Shown: positions 22,248-35,880, counted from the stretch's first letter. The stretch: DNA of 64,000 nt from Phoebastria nigripes (GCA_035582835.1 JAYKAV010002375.1:744001-808000); one strand, 5' to 3'. Numbers and translations are program-made. The notes: generated by a model not told the origin, from the letters alone.

Positions 22248-25200
22248 CTAGGGTCAAAGAGAAATAAATTCATTAAGTAGTAGCCCTGGCAGTGCTACTG
22301 CATCTGCACTCATTTCCTTTTGCTGAAAATGAATTCTTTGCAGACAGCAGTAAAACACTTCCTAGAAGAGACTTTGTCTTAGCCACATTATTATAAAATA
22401 ATCCTTTAGATCAAGAAGCTTTTCTTATATCTTCTTCTTGACTAGCCTAAAATCCCTGAAGAATTTTCCTTACTCTTCTGTGGGTGGGAATAAGTAGTTA
22501 ATTACATGATTTTTACCATCCATGAGAAAAAGGATAGTCTTGTGCTTAAGGCATGATAAGAGGAGCTTGTGTTTCAGGTCTTAATTTGCTTCAGAGTTTG
22601 CAACATGTGAGAAATGAGTGAACAATAAAGGATAGTTATACCGGTTAATTTTGTGTTCTTCTTTTAGTACAATATCTGCACATTCAGCTTCATATTGGAA
22701 TTATATGTCTGGATGTGTATGAAATTAAATTTTGTTTCTAGTATGCATTTATTTAAAAATGAGACATTCAGGATGCACTGTAGGGTTGTGATCGGTCACA
22801 GACTCACATTATATTATTTGTACTCCAGGGCTAAAGGAATATAACTTTAGCTTTCAGGAGATTTTTTACATGATTGCTCATTGAAACTTTTAATTAGCTT
22901 CCTGCAAATACATTGGCTTGAAAAGTCTGGGGAAAACTTGTTATCCGGAACTGTGTCCAAGTCTTCCACTTTTCCAGGTCAAAATAAGATATTCCAGTAC
23001 CTCTGTCTTGAGCACTGGCTAAGCACCAATTCATAGCTTGCGCTGTCTTGTCTGGTGATCTGCATGCAAGAGGTACAGAAATCTGACTCTACCACAACAT
23101 AGCATAGTGGAAGAGTGGGAAATTAGTGCATATTCCTTTCACAAACAGAGCCATATTCATTCAGAAGTTATCTGATGTCTCAAAGATATTAAAGACATCC
23201 CAAAGGCAACGCTTTCACAAAAGCCACGGAAGCCAGGTGGAAGCCAAGCCTTCATGGGAACAGCATTAAGTTCCCAAATCTTACAACTGGCAATGTTTGG
23301 CTATCCAGGCTAGCCTCATGAAAGGTGGTACATTTATAACTAAGTCATTAGGAGGGACAGTGCAAGGTCCCATCCAGGAAAGCAATCAACTTATTATCGG
23401 AAAAATGCTGAGAACATCACTTTCTCTAGGTGAAAACAAACACTGCCTGTGTCCATATCCTTTCAGTACTTCTCCTGAGAAGATGAAGAGTCTTGTAACA
23501 AGCTTGGTGTTAGCTGTTTTGCTAAAAGAAATGAAAGGAGACACAGGGAAAAAAAGGCCAAGCACCTAAATGAATTGGAAAAAAAAGTTTTCTCNGGAAT
23601 TGCTCTGCTGTTTCTTGACACAACATGGTATCACCATGTTGTTGTTGGCTTCTGAAGCAATTAGGAACACTTTCTGCTTTTATTAATTACTACAGATTCT
23701 TAAAAGAAACAGTATTCTGTCCCAGAAGTGAAGAAGTCATTAGGATATGAGAAAATCCTGATTAAAACTGCAGATTAAACATCAGTTCTGGATTAAATTA
23801 ATTTATGGACATAAATGAATGGCTTTAATCTTGACATGAAAGCATGAAATAAAGGCTCCCTGNCACTGTGTGAACAAAACCAAACTTAAAATCAACAGGA
23901 AGGAAATTATGTAGGTAAAAAATATGGGCAAATTACCTGGCCTGAATCCTACAAAATCTGAATTCTGTGCCACTATTTACCATGACATTGCTACAGGATT
24001 TGGGGTAAGAGTCTAGAGTGGGATGTCTACCTAGATNTAGGTGAAGAAGCCCCATTTTAGGCACTGATGTGCCTCCAGTTCTTGGCACAGACTTTTCTGT
24101 TGTCAGTGTTTCCCAGGCATGTAAATGTCTGCCTCCAGACATGCCTGACCATCCCCTTGGTAAGCTTTTGCATTCCCCACTCCGTCTGTTGCACATGTTT
24201 AGTAAAGCAGGGCATATATCTCATCCTAAAGACAGGTGAGTCCTATACTCTGATTCCCCACCTGACAATGTATTTATATACGCAGATTTGTAATTTTTGG
24301 GACATCAGACTTGTTGCACATGTTCTGTACATGTTCCCAGGGGGGATGGCACTATGTGTTGAGTCAACCATGCTGCCTCTGAGTAAGCAGTTAAGTAATT
24401 GTGGGTTGGCAGAGGAGAAGGAGAACACCACCAATTTATGAGAGGAGTAATCAGAAGAGACATGAAAGAAGCAGAGAAACTATCGTTTCCACACACTAAG
24501 AGGTGGATATGTAGGATAAAAAACAATAATGATTGCCTTGGAAATCCCACTACTTGTTTTTATTCTGGAACTGGAATAAATGAAGTATCAGGACNTGTGG
24601 GAGATACCACACTGATGGGAACAAAATAGACTGTTTTCNGTCTTTCCCACACTGCTGTTCCCGGGTGGAGAATCTTCTCAGTGTTGTTGAAAACTTTAGA
24701 TGTTTACACTTCTATTCTTCACCATCACCCAAAAATAATCCTCTCCTGTGGAAACTATCTGTCTTGCTAGGAGGATGGAAACATTGACCTGATTCTGTGG
24801 AGATGGAGACACTAAGTTTCTCTCCATGGATGCATTACGTTNCATGCAGTCGGAGGGAAACACACAATAATTCTCTGAGCTACCCNCTTTGTTAAGGCAG
24901 GTTTTAAAATCATTAATGTAAAATGAAAATTGATTATTCCATGGAAGAAGGAATGATTCTTAAACTATTCAAACTGGCATTTCATTTAATACATATTTCT
25001 TCCCAGAGGAGCCGCATCACTTGTCTCAAACAGCCAAGCCAATTATTTTCAGAAGAGCCACAGGTGTCCACTTTTTAAAAAATACATTTTCTTGGCTGGC
25101 ACCATCCTGTTACAGTCCACTGACAGATTTAACAGTGTAGGTTCTTCTCCAGTGAAAAATACATTATAATTTTAGATATACAACACAGGCAGGACTAAAA

Positions 25201-25429
25201 TGGATGAACATATGTTTCTTTGAAGGCTGTTTGCTAACAGTAATTGCTTTTACTTCCAAGAAATTTGTCAGGAACTCCTCTAGCCCTTATCTCACAGAGC
25301 TATATGGAAAGTGAAAAACAACTTTCAGAGATAAGTCTTTCAAAAACAGTATGAAATTCATCAAGTAAATTAATCAGTGGTTCAACCAATCTGAACTATT
25401 AGGTTCAAAGCTGGTGGCAAGGAAATCTT
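22248..25429. other. Non-coding stretch, no gene recognised
   Basis: Would be intron if the exon at 21950-22247 is real. A 10-bp inverted repeat, ACAACATGGT/ACCATGTTGT with a 3-base loop, lies at 23620-23642. Single N bases are frequent between 23595 and 24887. No exon partner was identified with confidence. Confidence 0.5.
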
Positions 25430-25973
25430 TCATAGAATCATAGAATCATAAAGGTTGGAAAAAACCTCTAAGGTCATTGAGTCCAACCGTCAACCCAACA
25501 CCACCATGCCCACTAAACCATGTCCCTAAGCGCCTCATCTACATGTCTTTTAAATACTTCCAGGAATGGTGACTCAACCACTTCCCTGGGCAGCCTGTTC
25601 CAATGTTTAACCACTCTTTCAGGAAAGAAATTTTTCCTAATGTCCAATCTAAACCTCCCCTGGCGCAACTTGAGGCCATTTCCCCTTGTCCTATCACCAG
25701 TTACTTCAGTTACTTGGGAGAAGAGACCAACACTCACCTCGCTGCAACCTCCTTTCAGGTAGTTGTATAGTGCGATAAGGTCTCCCCTCAGCCTCCTCTT
25801 CTCCAGGCTAAACAGTCCCGGTTCCCTCATCCACTCCTCGTAAGACTTGTTCTCCAGACCCTTCACCAGCCTCGTTGCCCTCCTCTGGACACGCTCCAGC
25901 ACCTCAATGTCCTTCTTGTAGTGAGGGGCCCAAAACTGAACACAGTATTCGAGGTGCGGCCTCACCAGTGCTG
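25430..25973 (-). mobile_element. CR1 LINE 3' end, younger copy
   Basis: On the minus strand this is the last part of the CR1 reverse-transcriptase protein, the stop codon, the short 3' UTR and the diagnostic 3' tail of repeated ATTCTATGA units (25430-25452 on the plus strand as CATAGAAT repeats). The 5' end is truncated at about 25973. The preserved frame and tail point to a more recent insertion than the copy at 5903-6553. No clear target-site duplication is visible, as is usual for CR1. Confidence 0.96.
25513..25965 (-). pseudogene. CR1 reverse-transcriptase C-terminal remnant
   Basis: A 150-codon uninterrupted frame inside the CR1 copy. It covers the end of the element's second reading frame, with recognisable pieces [55 protein letters not shown] and the final LRDMV. 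The catalytic boxes lie upstream in the complete element and are missing here, so the fragment cannot retrotranspose. The first methionine is internal to the original protein and is not a true start. The absence of stops over 150 codons suggests limited decay. Confidence 0.9.
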
Positions 25974-28900
25974 CAATTTATCACACGCAGAAGACAGCTA
26001 AGATGGATCAGCGTTAAAACAGAGAAGCCCCAGTCAAATCAAAGCTGATTTTAATGAACACTGTACTTTACTTCTGGATCCAAGTTTTCTAAGGTTCAGG
26101 CCTATCTTCAATACTGCATCTACGGAAGTTTCCCTGAACAAAGCCACAGGCTGAAGTCTGGAGCACATGGTGGGTCTGTCCTTGTTTTTTCATTACCCTT
26201 GCTTTAAATTCACAAAATTTAAATGGCCTGTGACAGCTTGTTCTTTGCTAAATACAAGAATATCTTGCACNGAAGGCTAAAAAGCGTATTAGAAAGCCAC
26301 AGGCATGCACATTACTTCTGACCTCTGGGAGGCTGTGTCCATGACTTGGCTCTCTGAAGGCAGTCAGCGTGAGGCAGTTGAGCCCAGCTGGAGGAGCGTG
26401 GGGGCTTCGAGCATGCTAGTACTGACTTGTTTCTAGCTCTGCCTCTTCTGCCTTCCTACACACTCACCTACCATCTCACCAGCTAATAGACATAGGAGGT
26501 CTAGTCCTTCAGAACAAGTGTCCACAATCAACATCTGTATGAATCTGTACAGGGAACAGCTAATTTTAAAAGCTCTTTAGATGAACACAGGTTGTAAAAA
26601 CACCCAGTAGCCAGAAGCTAAAATCCAAATGAGAAGTAGCAACTCTTTAGTAAGGCAAGCTAGTACAGACACCACTTGCAAGGAAATATTCATCCTCACT
26701 CAATCCTTAAATCATGATGCNATGGCTTTCTGAAAGATACATTTCAATTTAACTGAAAGTTGTTGAAATACAACAGGGTTCTCTTGCCTAGGAGAGATTA
26801 TTTCCATCCACAGGTGGAAATACAGAGGGAAAGCCTACAGTTTATGCCATGCAAGAGGGCCAGCTAGCTTACGGCAACCTATTATTAGCTTAAAAAAACC
26901 CAAACACTCCCTGTATCAGGTCACGTAATGAAAGAAACATGTGGTGCCCGATTATATGACCCTACGTAGGATGCCAGTCCTCTGCCTCCTGCTCTTCTCC
27001 TGCAGAGGTGGGAGGGGTATGTTCCCAGAGCTGTGGGAAAGGGACAGAGGAGAAGTCTACATCCATACGAAATTTTGGGATACTCTGGTGTCTGGTTTTA
27101 GATGCTGCAACAGGCAGGAGGGGGACTGACTTGTTTTGAGATAAAGACCTATTTATATTCTGAAGTGCAGCTTGGCCTGTTTGAAAGCTATAATTTTCTG
27201 TAAGGGAGAAATGTCAAGAAAAGAGCATTGTACCATCTTCAGCTTCAAAACTGAGTCTCTGTGCATGGCTACTCTTGTTCAAGAAGCCAAAATCAGAACA
27301 AAAGGACTTCTTACTCAAAAACAATGCCTACTGAATAATCAAAATCTGGCATGGCCTTTTATTGCTTCAGAGTCAGTGAGTGCTCAGAAGCAAAGCTCTC
27401 ATGTTTTGAAATGGCCTTTAAATTACTGTGCCCCATTTTTTTCTGCGTAATGTCCATGACACTAAGAAACTGTAGACATATTCTGCATATCCATATGATC
27501 CTCCGTATTTTTGCATTTCTGATTACCCCATCTGACTAACAATTAAGGAGACTCAGTACAATTAAAATCTGAATGCAATTAGTGTGTAAGNATGCAGCTG
27601 CTATAGGCAACAGATATATCTTCAATAAATATGCCAAGCAACCTGAACTTTCTCCCTGCGGGGGCTTCATCCGCAGTGTTTTATGTTACAGCATCTGCAA
27701 TAATCCTCAGCAGCTGCAAGTAAAAAACTTGGAAACTGGAAATAAACTGGATAANCCAAGAGCCTATTGCCAAGAAAACATTGATATGCTTGCATTGCAA
27801 AAGCATCAAGGTAGATATTCCCTTGCTTTCTTCAAGGCTATATATTGGATCCAGACAGTTTTGGCCCTAAAACTGAAATAGCCTATGGGGAACCTGAACC
27901 TCTGACCATTTGTTCTCCTGTGACTCATTTGATCTCCTTGACCTCCTGTAAGTCTAAGGATATTCCCAACATCCCCTGAGCCTCTCTTTTTCTTCTGTCT
28001 GCATCAGCTGCCAAATGCCTCAGTCTTCCTACCACCTGCTTTTTACTGGGCTCTTTCAATTTCTGACCAGCTCAGATATGAAGTCTAAAATGATGCTGAC
28101 AAAACCATTTACAGGGAGTGTAGCTGCAGGGATACATTTTAAGCTCAGGAGGCAAATATTTACACAAATTGAAACTGAAACTCACTGAGATACATACTTG
28201 TGGTATGTCATCTAGTCATTTACTTGCATTGAGGGTGCTTATTTTGACATCTGAAGCGTGGAGCTTTTATTTCAGGATACCGTACTTCAGCAATCTGAGA
28301 CTAACCTCCTATGGTCAGGAAAAAAAACCACCGCAAGGAAACCATCTCGAAGCATCTCCATTTCCCTGAAAATGCTGTCTGCATGAAGTCAATAGCTGTG
28401 CCATTTACTGTATGAAGTACTGAAGGGGAAAAGAAATGAGTAATGTCATAATAGCTGCCATCAATGTGGGCTGTTACGAACCATTTTAGCTGCTTGATGG
28501 ACTGCAGAAAGAGTCATTTTCTGTGAGGAAACCACAGGGTACAGAGCTTTAGGAAAAAGTGTTCAACCACTATAAACTAAGCGAAAATGTACCACGGTGT
28601 CTCCACTGGACAGGATTTGTTGCACAGAGAATCATTGTATGGGTGTGCTCTGGTGGGTCTAGGAGCTGTGAGTCATTGAGCAGTTTTCTTTTCTCAGTAG
28701 TTTTTAATTATAACAGCAAATTCTTCGAATATTTGACTTCTGCCACCTGAAGTCTCTCTGCCACCGAGGCTGCTTGCCTGATTTTCATCTGCTCACCCAG
28801 ACTGCTGGGTTTAGTCGTTTATATTTACAAGAAGGCTGATATGTTTATTCCCAGAAGTGAGTGGATTTAAGGCTGTGAATGGAACGGTACAGCTGAGGGT

Positions 28901-30786
28901 ACTTGAGCTTCTGAAGGAGTCATGCTCTTCGCTGACTACTCCCACCTCAGCCTGGGCTTTGCATAGTCTCTTTCCTTATAAGTGGTATGGACAGTGGAGG
29001 GGAAGGAATGGTAAAAACAGAGAAAAGTGCAAGGTAGGAAAATATGGAAGACAGCAACAAAAAAATTAAAGATGTTATGAAATATAAAACCAAGAAGGAT
29101 TTTTTTTTTATTAAGCTAAAAGGTAGTTAAGTTGGCAGTATGATGATGCTTTAAATGCTTAGATGTATACATCTATGAACACCTGAGTAGATATCTACCA
29201 TCATCTTTTTTGTTGNGTGTTTCAATGATGTGAGAAGAATACAGACTGGCAAAGTAATCTGCTCCTCTGGGGTGGCTGCAATTACACATGCACAGTGACT
29301 GAATGTCTCCTGATAGTGAAGGGACACAACAAACCTCCTACCCACAACAGAGCTTCTCCCACGTTGGCAGAGGATGAAGTTTCTTTGTTTTTCTCCTTTT
29401 AAATGCAGTAAGTAAAGACTTATATTAGACATTGATGTATTAGAAACTGAAACCAAGTCTCTTTACCTGAAAACAGAAGGATCATTTTTAAGGTATCATG
29501 GGTGGCAAAACAAATATGCCTTCATAAAAAATAGAATAACAAAATGGTTAATCACAGTCAGCATATGGACACAAGAATAAAGACATAGGTTGAACTAATG
29601 CATTTAATTTTTTAATTAGACTGAAAGTACATATATCGCAAATTATGGGAGCTCAGATGGTTGATGGAGACTTGCTAAGCTACATGGTGCTTAAAAATAA
29701 ATGTTCAACTATGTACCAAATTTTAATTTCTTTTCCTGCCAGTAAGAAATATAATGAATAAAAGTCTTATGCAGATCCTGCAGTTGAGTATTGAATACAA
29801 CAGTGCTATAGTTTAGCTGAGTGCTTGTTATATACATCTCCCCAAATTAATCTTTTATATATCAAAAAGAAATCTCTCAGCAAGAGATTTTGCCATTAGT
29901 ATACCCTATAAAGCACATAAAAACACTGACAAACTGTATTCCACATCCACTATATTGCACAATGTTATCACCATGATAGAGATGTAAATGCAGCGTTGGG
30001 TCATTCTGATACTGGCAAGTCTATAAACCATTGAATAAATAACTCTTCCCCTGCAGTGCAATGATACATAAGCCTATCTATCCTCAGACAAGAATGAAAA
30101 ATATACATGCAAGGGAAGCTGAAGCTTGACCTGGAAAGCTAATGCTTGCCCTGTATTTGGCAAATCTATTTTATAGTGTATAAATATCTACTACTGAAGT
30201 AACTCTCCTGAGGGAAGGATGGGGAAAGATGAAGTATTATGATCTCTTAAAAAGTCAGGATGGATTTTAAAGAATGTTGATGGAAAGCAATGATATTAAT
30301 AAACCTTCATGTTTCAGATATAACTTATCTTTTCCATGGTCTCTAATGCATTGGCTTTGTCATATAATAAAAGGATTGTAACTTTGTGGATTATGAAGTA
30401 AACTGAATAATTCATATGAATGTCACTGAGACATTTTCCCCACTAATTGTGGTGATCCAATCCTATTTTCTTCTGCCCTGCTATCAGACAGTCATCAGCT
30501 AATGGATTAAAATATATGCAGCAGATTAAAATGGTGATGTTACAGACCGTTCATCTAGATTAAAACAAAATGTCTGTAAGGATATCAAGGAATTACATAT
30601 AAGATTAATAACCATGATGACAAGGAGGATAATGTGTTAGTACAAATACAGAGATCAGCCTTCACTCATGCATGACCATGCTATAATAGCATGGCAGCCT
30701 GAATTCATAACAGATATGCCCAAATTTTATTTTGAGGTGTGCTCCAAAACTACCTTTAAAACCTGATTTGACTTCTTCCCAGACAG
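25974..30786. other. Non-coding stretch, no gene recognised
   Basis: AT-rich, low-repeat sequence with many ATTA/TAAT cores between about 29500 and 30650. Open frames are short and without homology. An eleven-base T run near 29100 is the only simple repeat of note. Confidence 0.55.
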
Positions 30787-31032
30787 CGAGCCGTGGCGTA
30801 CAGGCACAGGGCACCGCTGGAAGGTGCCTTTTTGAGCACTAAAGACCCCCCGTGCCCAACCTTGCCACTAGACAGTAAAACGTGTCACCCCGTGTGCGGA
30901 GGGAGGCAGCCCAGGAGGCACTTCTGGAGTCTGCCCTTTCAAAGTGGTGGGGACCGAGACCGCCAGTAACATACTGGGACTGGGACTCGCCACACAGGTG
31001 TTGCACAGCCGCCCTGCGGCCGTGGCTGCACG
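30787..31032. promoter_or_regulatory. CpG-island-like patch
   Basis: About 15 CpG dinucleotides in about 250 bp, in sequence I estimate at just under 60 percent GC. By rough count CpG observed/expected is about 0.6-0.7, so the patch meets loose island criteria, which stands out against AT-rich flanks. Overlapping frames of 81-90 codons on both strands run through it without recognisable homology. It may mark a promoter, an exon or a methylation-protected element. No TATA or CCAAT box was picked out. Confidence 0.35.
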
Positions 31033-31692
31033 TTTGCATGCAGAAGGGCTGGGAACAGTATTTGCTTCTTGCTGCTAACAGGAATAAAAGGCTGTTGGCT
31101 GTGCCGGCCAAATTCTCTAAGTATTGATTAAAGACATTTAGAACCCGATTAACCAGATGTGAATTACCAACCTGGGGAATTTCTGAAGCTGCAACAACTC
31201 AAGTGGAAAAGCTTTGATGTATCTTTGTAATACTCCTGTATCTAGATCTCTCTCTTTACAACAAGAGACCAATAAAATTCCTGAACATCATCACAGCCAG
31301 GGAAGCAAATTTTCCCCAGCTTTTTATCTTCTTTGGAGCATAACATTCTATGTAGCAAATTCTAAGAACATCTTCTCCTGTCCAGCCCCTGATGTGTCAG
31401 GCTTGCTGGATAGCAGATATCAACGGGATAACATTGTCCTTTCTGTTTGGTATTTTTACCTAAGACTTTATTACTTTTTTATAAATCACAAGTACACTAC
31501 TTAGTTTAAGTGGAAAGCACACCCTACCATGCAATCCATAGACTACCACAAAATCTTAATAAAGAGATTTCTAAGAGCTGTGCGATTGCAGTTACAGCTG
31601 TAACAGGAGATAGGATGGTTTGTTCACAAGGTTTCATAAGGTGAAACAGGTTTTTATCCCTACACTAGTTACCAAACCTGACAGAAGTGTAC
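31033..31692. other. Non-coding stretch, no gene recognised
   Basis: Ordinary sequence. A 96-codon plus-strand frame at 31214-31504 has no recognisable product. Confidence 0.5.
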
Positions 31693-31714
31693 ACAGACAG
31701 ACAGACAGACACAC
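31693..31714. repeat. (ACAG)n microsatellite
   Basis: About five ACAG units run into ACACAC. Confidence 0.88.
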
Positions 31715-33420
31715 ACTGCAGCTCCCCCTCCTTAGATCCTGCCCGCTTANCTGCCCTGAATCTTAGTTGTGCTGGGCTGACGTTGAATGTTTTTGAAAGT
31801 AATTTTCTTCAGAGAAAAAAATAGACATTAATTGCTCTTAAGGGCCAGACGCAGACCAGAAGGGTAGCAGCATGAAAAGTAGGCACTTGACTTTAACAGA
31901 GTGATTCCTAGAACCTTCTTGTTTGGAATCAAATTTTCCTCCCTTGTCTTTTCTCACCAGTATCTCCTGTTCCCTGAGCTATGAATCTCTCATTTATTCT
32001 CCGTCTGGCCCTCTGGACACAGCAGTCCCTCCTGCAAGCAGCCAGCCACCAGCAGAGACCTGGCCCGGAGCGCTGGCATTTAGATAATTAGGGAACTCCG
32101 TAGGGACAAAAGGTGGCACCAGTTGATTTAAATGCTTCCAAAAATAGGTAGTCCCAAAAGAAGGTGTTCTGTGCCTTTCCCTGCGTAAGAAGCACTGCCT
32201 GGGGAGAGAGACCTCGATGGCTTCCTGGGACAGGCTCACAGCCTTTGCCTCCCTGCTCTGAACCCACGGTGAGATCAAGGTTAGGAAAAGCAAGGGACAG
32301 CATCACTGAAATTTTCATGCTTCCTCATAATTTTTAATGGTTGAATGTTTTCAATAGCCAACTTGATGTTTGGAAATGCATCCATTACATGCAATTCTGT
32401 GTCAAGTAATCAACCTAATAATTTTTTTAACTAGTGGGAAACTTTGCTTCAGCTATTCACTGATCATTCTTTGGGTGGCAAATTGCCTCCTCTCACTTGG
32501 CATTTTTTTCCTGACTGGCTGAAACATCTAAAACCAGAAAAAAAGAACTAGCAAAAATGAGCTTTTACACTGAACTTTCATATATATTCCTGGAGGTTAA
32601 AGTTTGGAGTTTTCATTCAGTTTCATTGCAGATTATCCAATATTCGTAGATAACTAAGAATGCAGCTCTGAATATTTGGCTCATTTTAATGGCCAAATCT
32701 GATTATCTTGAAGGTGAAGACGAGTGGGAATAAGCTTCAGAGATGAGAGCGACCCATATTGTCCTGCCCATTGCGAAGCCTTCTCTTAAATACAGAAATA
32801 TTCAAAGGTCCTTTCACCCATGCCATAAACATACAGATGCACATGCCCATACATCTGCACAGAATGCCACTCTTACGGATGAACTAGCAATGAATATGTA
32901 CGAGCCTGTGGTCTGACTTTTCAGGAATGCTGGACACCTGCATATGCAATCATTTCAAACTGGCTGGTGTGGTTAAAACTCAGCTCATTAGTCTCTAGAC
33001 CATATAAAACTGCACTTGTTTTCACTAGCTGCTGCCTTGCTTTTTTGGCACTATGCCAGGCGAATACAGTACTCGCTTTCATTTATGTTCTGTTACTGAA
33101 TCAAAGGAATTAGCATAACATATGGCATTACTTCAGTATCAAATGCTGAAGGGAAACACCTAGTTTCTTCAACAGGCTGTGTTCTCTGCAGCTTTTAAAA
33201 GGAACATTTAAAAACAGGGTTTGCCAAAGCCTTTTTGGTCTCACTCCACGGTATAATTTCACATACCATTTGTCTGCAAGGTTGACTGGGGGGCAACGTT
33301 ATCAAAAACTTCAAGCTAAAGCAGTGGAGAAAGGGAAAGAAAGTCAAAGCCTTAGCAAGCAGAAAAGAAGGGCCTGCTTTTACCCTGAGATCTGGAAAAA
33401 ACTTTAAAAAACTTGTTGAA
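31715..33420. other. Non-coding stretch, no gene recognised
   Basis: Contains a T-rich middle section and overlapping minus-strand frames (31994-32318) without homology. Confidence 0.55.
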
Positions 33421-33720
33421 GTAGGAGCGCTAAACCGGGGCTGACCCAAGCAGCTGGAGCTACAGCCAGGGACCGGCCCCGAGGCTGCCTGGGGAGAGGG
33501 GAGAGGGCAGGAGGGAGGGTGGCAGACCCCCAGCCTCCCCTCTCACACCTGGACGGGAGCTGAGGATGCCTCTGCCCCACCACAGCGTCAACACTGCTGG
33601 ACCACCCCATGCTCACTGTGGGTACACCCTGGAGTCGATGTTCTCCTGCACCTTCACCAGTTTTGGGAGACGTCCAGACGGGCAGACTTGCTGGGCAGCT
33701 GCGCTGGGCTGGGCACTTCT
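33421..33720. other. GC-rich, CpG-poor patch
   Basis: GC content is clearly raised, but CpG count is only about ten, so it is not an island. A purine-rich G/A tract lies near 33490-33530. Three overlapping minus-strand frames (63-70 codons) exist because stops are rare here. Confidence 0.45.
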
Positions 33721-35505
33721 GATATAGTCCCTAATGTCCCCTTGGCCCCCTGGTAAACCCGCCCCTGTTGCACAAAGAGGGGAAGCTCTCGGGTCTGTTT
33801 GAGATTTAGCCATGTAATCTGGCTGGAGATGTGGTTTTGGTACAAATCTCTATTTGCAAAGGACTTCCTTAATTATTTTGGGCTAAATGCCTGGACTTAT
33901 CTATAAAGCAAGTTTGTGTGTGGAGCCACTCACCTGGTTACCCCACCACCTTATCAGCTCCCTCTCCTGCCTTTGGTTACCTTTACATCAGAGGACAGTC
34001 TTTCCCGAGGGAAAAAATCCAACCCTCCATCCTAAAAGCGCACTGTGAGAATAAGTATACTAAATACTGTGAGGTCTATAGCGTGGTGCTCAGCTCTTTT
34101 CCACAGGAGGGGAGACCAGGCAAGCCCTAAGGAGCAATCGCAGGACTCAGTAAAAGAAGCAGAGGCATTTTTCTCTTTCCCCCATACCCGATCTTGTGCA
34201 GGCTTCACTTACCTGTCTGGGCAGAGCGCTGGTCTGGCAATGCTCGCCCAACGGTGGGTGCAAGGGCATGCTCCCGTCCCTGGCTCTGCCCAGCGGCTTC
34301 TTATGGCTCCTGTGGGACACGGCCCTTTCTCAGATGTCCTCCCTCTGCCCAGCAAAATCTGACACCAGCGTGACTAGACAGAGTATTTTCTGTAACTGCC
34401 CTTAGGGAAGCCCTTCTCTTTACTCCACAGCCTGACAGTCAGAAGTTGAAAGCTACTGAAGGAGAGCTTAATAACCGCGCTCCAAGAATGAAACGGTCTC
34501 ATCAGGGAAAAGCCAGCAGGTCAGCTTCACATGCCCTTTATCATGATGACTATAGTCATCAAAATATTTCCTGGCTTCAACCTCTTCTCTCCATCTCAAT
34601 GGATGGTGTGTCATGACTTCCCGTATGGTAACTTCTCTTTCCTGAGCAAATCTCGCTGCATCTCTCTTGCATGCTGAGGGCAAACATCAGGACACATGAG
34701 TTTCTTCCAGGTAGCTACACAAACATCACTGCACTGCACAACAGAGCTCTAACGTTATTTGCAGTGTTTTCTAAAAGTTTCTCTTTCTCTGTTTTTTTTT
34801 CCCCCAAGGCTTAACTGAACTTCAGGTCCCTACAAACCTCTCCCAGTAAAGGGGGTTCAAAGATGTGAATAGAGGAGTTCATCCTGAAAAAAGGAGACCA
34901 GCTGTAGCTTTCCTTCATTTCAGGCTTTTGCCAAAACACCATGAGCATCTCGGCTTTTAGAAAATGTCACTATCACATTTTAAGATTTCAGCCACCTTAT
35001 TTCCTGATGGGAAAAAAACCCGAACAACTACAAATGTGCTCCAAGAAGGCTAGAAAAGTCTTCTGTTTCCCTCCCCAGTCCACTTTAGCAGCACAGTGCT
35101 GGCACACACAGATCCAACCTGAGCTCTCCCACGGTCAGGACTACTGACAGCACCAGTTTCTCCTGCAGCTTGGTCAATGCAGAGCATGGGATAAAGCTCA
35201 TACCTGTCCTCCTCGATTATACTGAATTTGATGAGATCCTTCGTCACTCCTCATGGCAAGACTAGCATGACAAGGATGGCTTTGCGCTGTGTCAGCATAT
35301 CGCAACATGAATGAATGTTGCTATGGCATGGTCCCTGGCTGGGGGATCTCCTCCACAGTGCTCTTCATGCTGCTTTCCAGCACAGTGCTTTCACGTGGGC
35401 TTTCTGTGGGGTACTGGCAGACAGCAGCTCCAAGTACCCTGAAATGATCCACTTGACAATATCACACTTCAGATATGTAGCACTTCCCTGAGAGGTATTT
35501 TAGCA
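33721..35505. other. Non-coding stretch with one exon-like minus-strand frame
   Basis: On the minus strand, an acceptor-like GATGTTTGCCCTCAG (exon side starting at 34672) precedes a frame that stays open to a TAA at 34468. Its residues are charged (REVMTHHPLRWREEVEARKY) and look protein-like, but there is no recognised family and no ATG at the start. I rate it as a weak candidate exon of about 70 codons. Confidence 0.3.
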
Positions 35506-35880
35506 CAGTTAATTATTAGTATTCATTAGTAATAAATGCAAAGCATAGAGATAAACTGTGGCATACATGGATAGGAGATATTTCATCCTCTGTACGTTTC
35601 CCTAAAGAAAGTACATCTCTGTCATATCTGTTCACCAGTGGCAGTAACACACTGTCCTCCCCTTCAAGGAAGCTTTAATTATTTAATGCCTGGGAAATTA
35701 AATAGATGATCTTATTCATTCTGATATACTGCAGGCAGGTTTGATTTAGTAGGGAAGAGATATCTGATTATTCTGCTGAGAAATTAAAATAGCTAACAGC
35801 AAAATTAATTAACTACTATATTAATGAACAAATGGCTCTAAAATTAATCTGAAATCTAAATTGAAGTGTATGTGGATGGG
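35506..35880. promoter_or_regulatory. Dense ATTA/TAAT cluster, possible enhancer (inferred)
   Basis: More than fifteen homeodomain core sites (ATTA or TAAT) fall in about 370 bp, including TTAATTATTTAAT and AATTAATTAACT. The local AT content alone predicts around ten, so the excess is modest. Conservation with other birds would be the test. Confidence 0.15.

Noticed and set aside
23620..23642. Hairpin as a microRNA precursor or transposon end
   Set aside because: Arms are only 10 bp with a 3-base loop, and no flanking target duplication or second terminus is seen.
25520..25762. 80-codon plus-strand frame
   Set aside because: Antisense shadow of the CR1 frame at 25513-25965.
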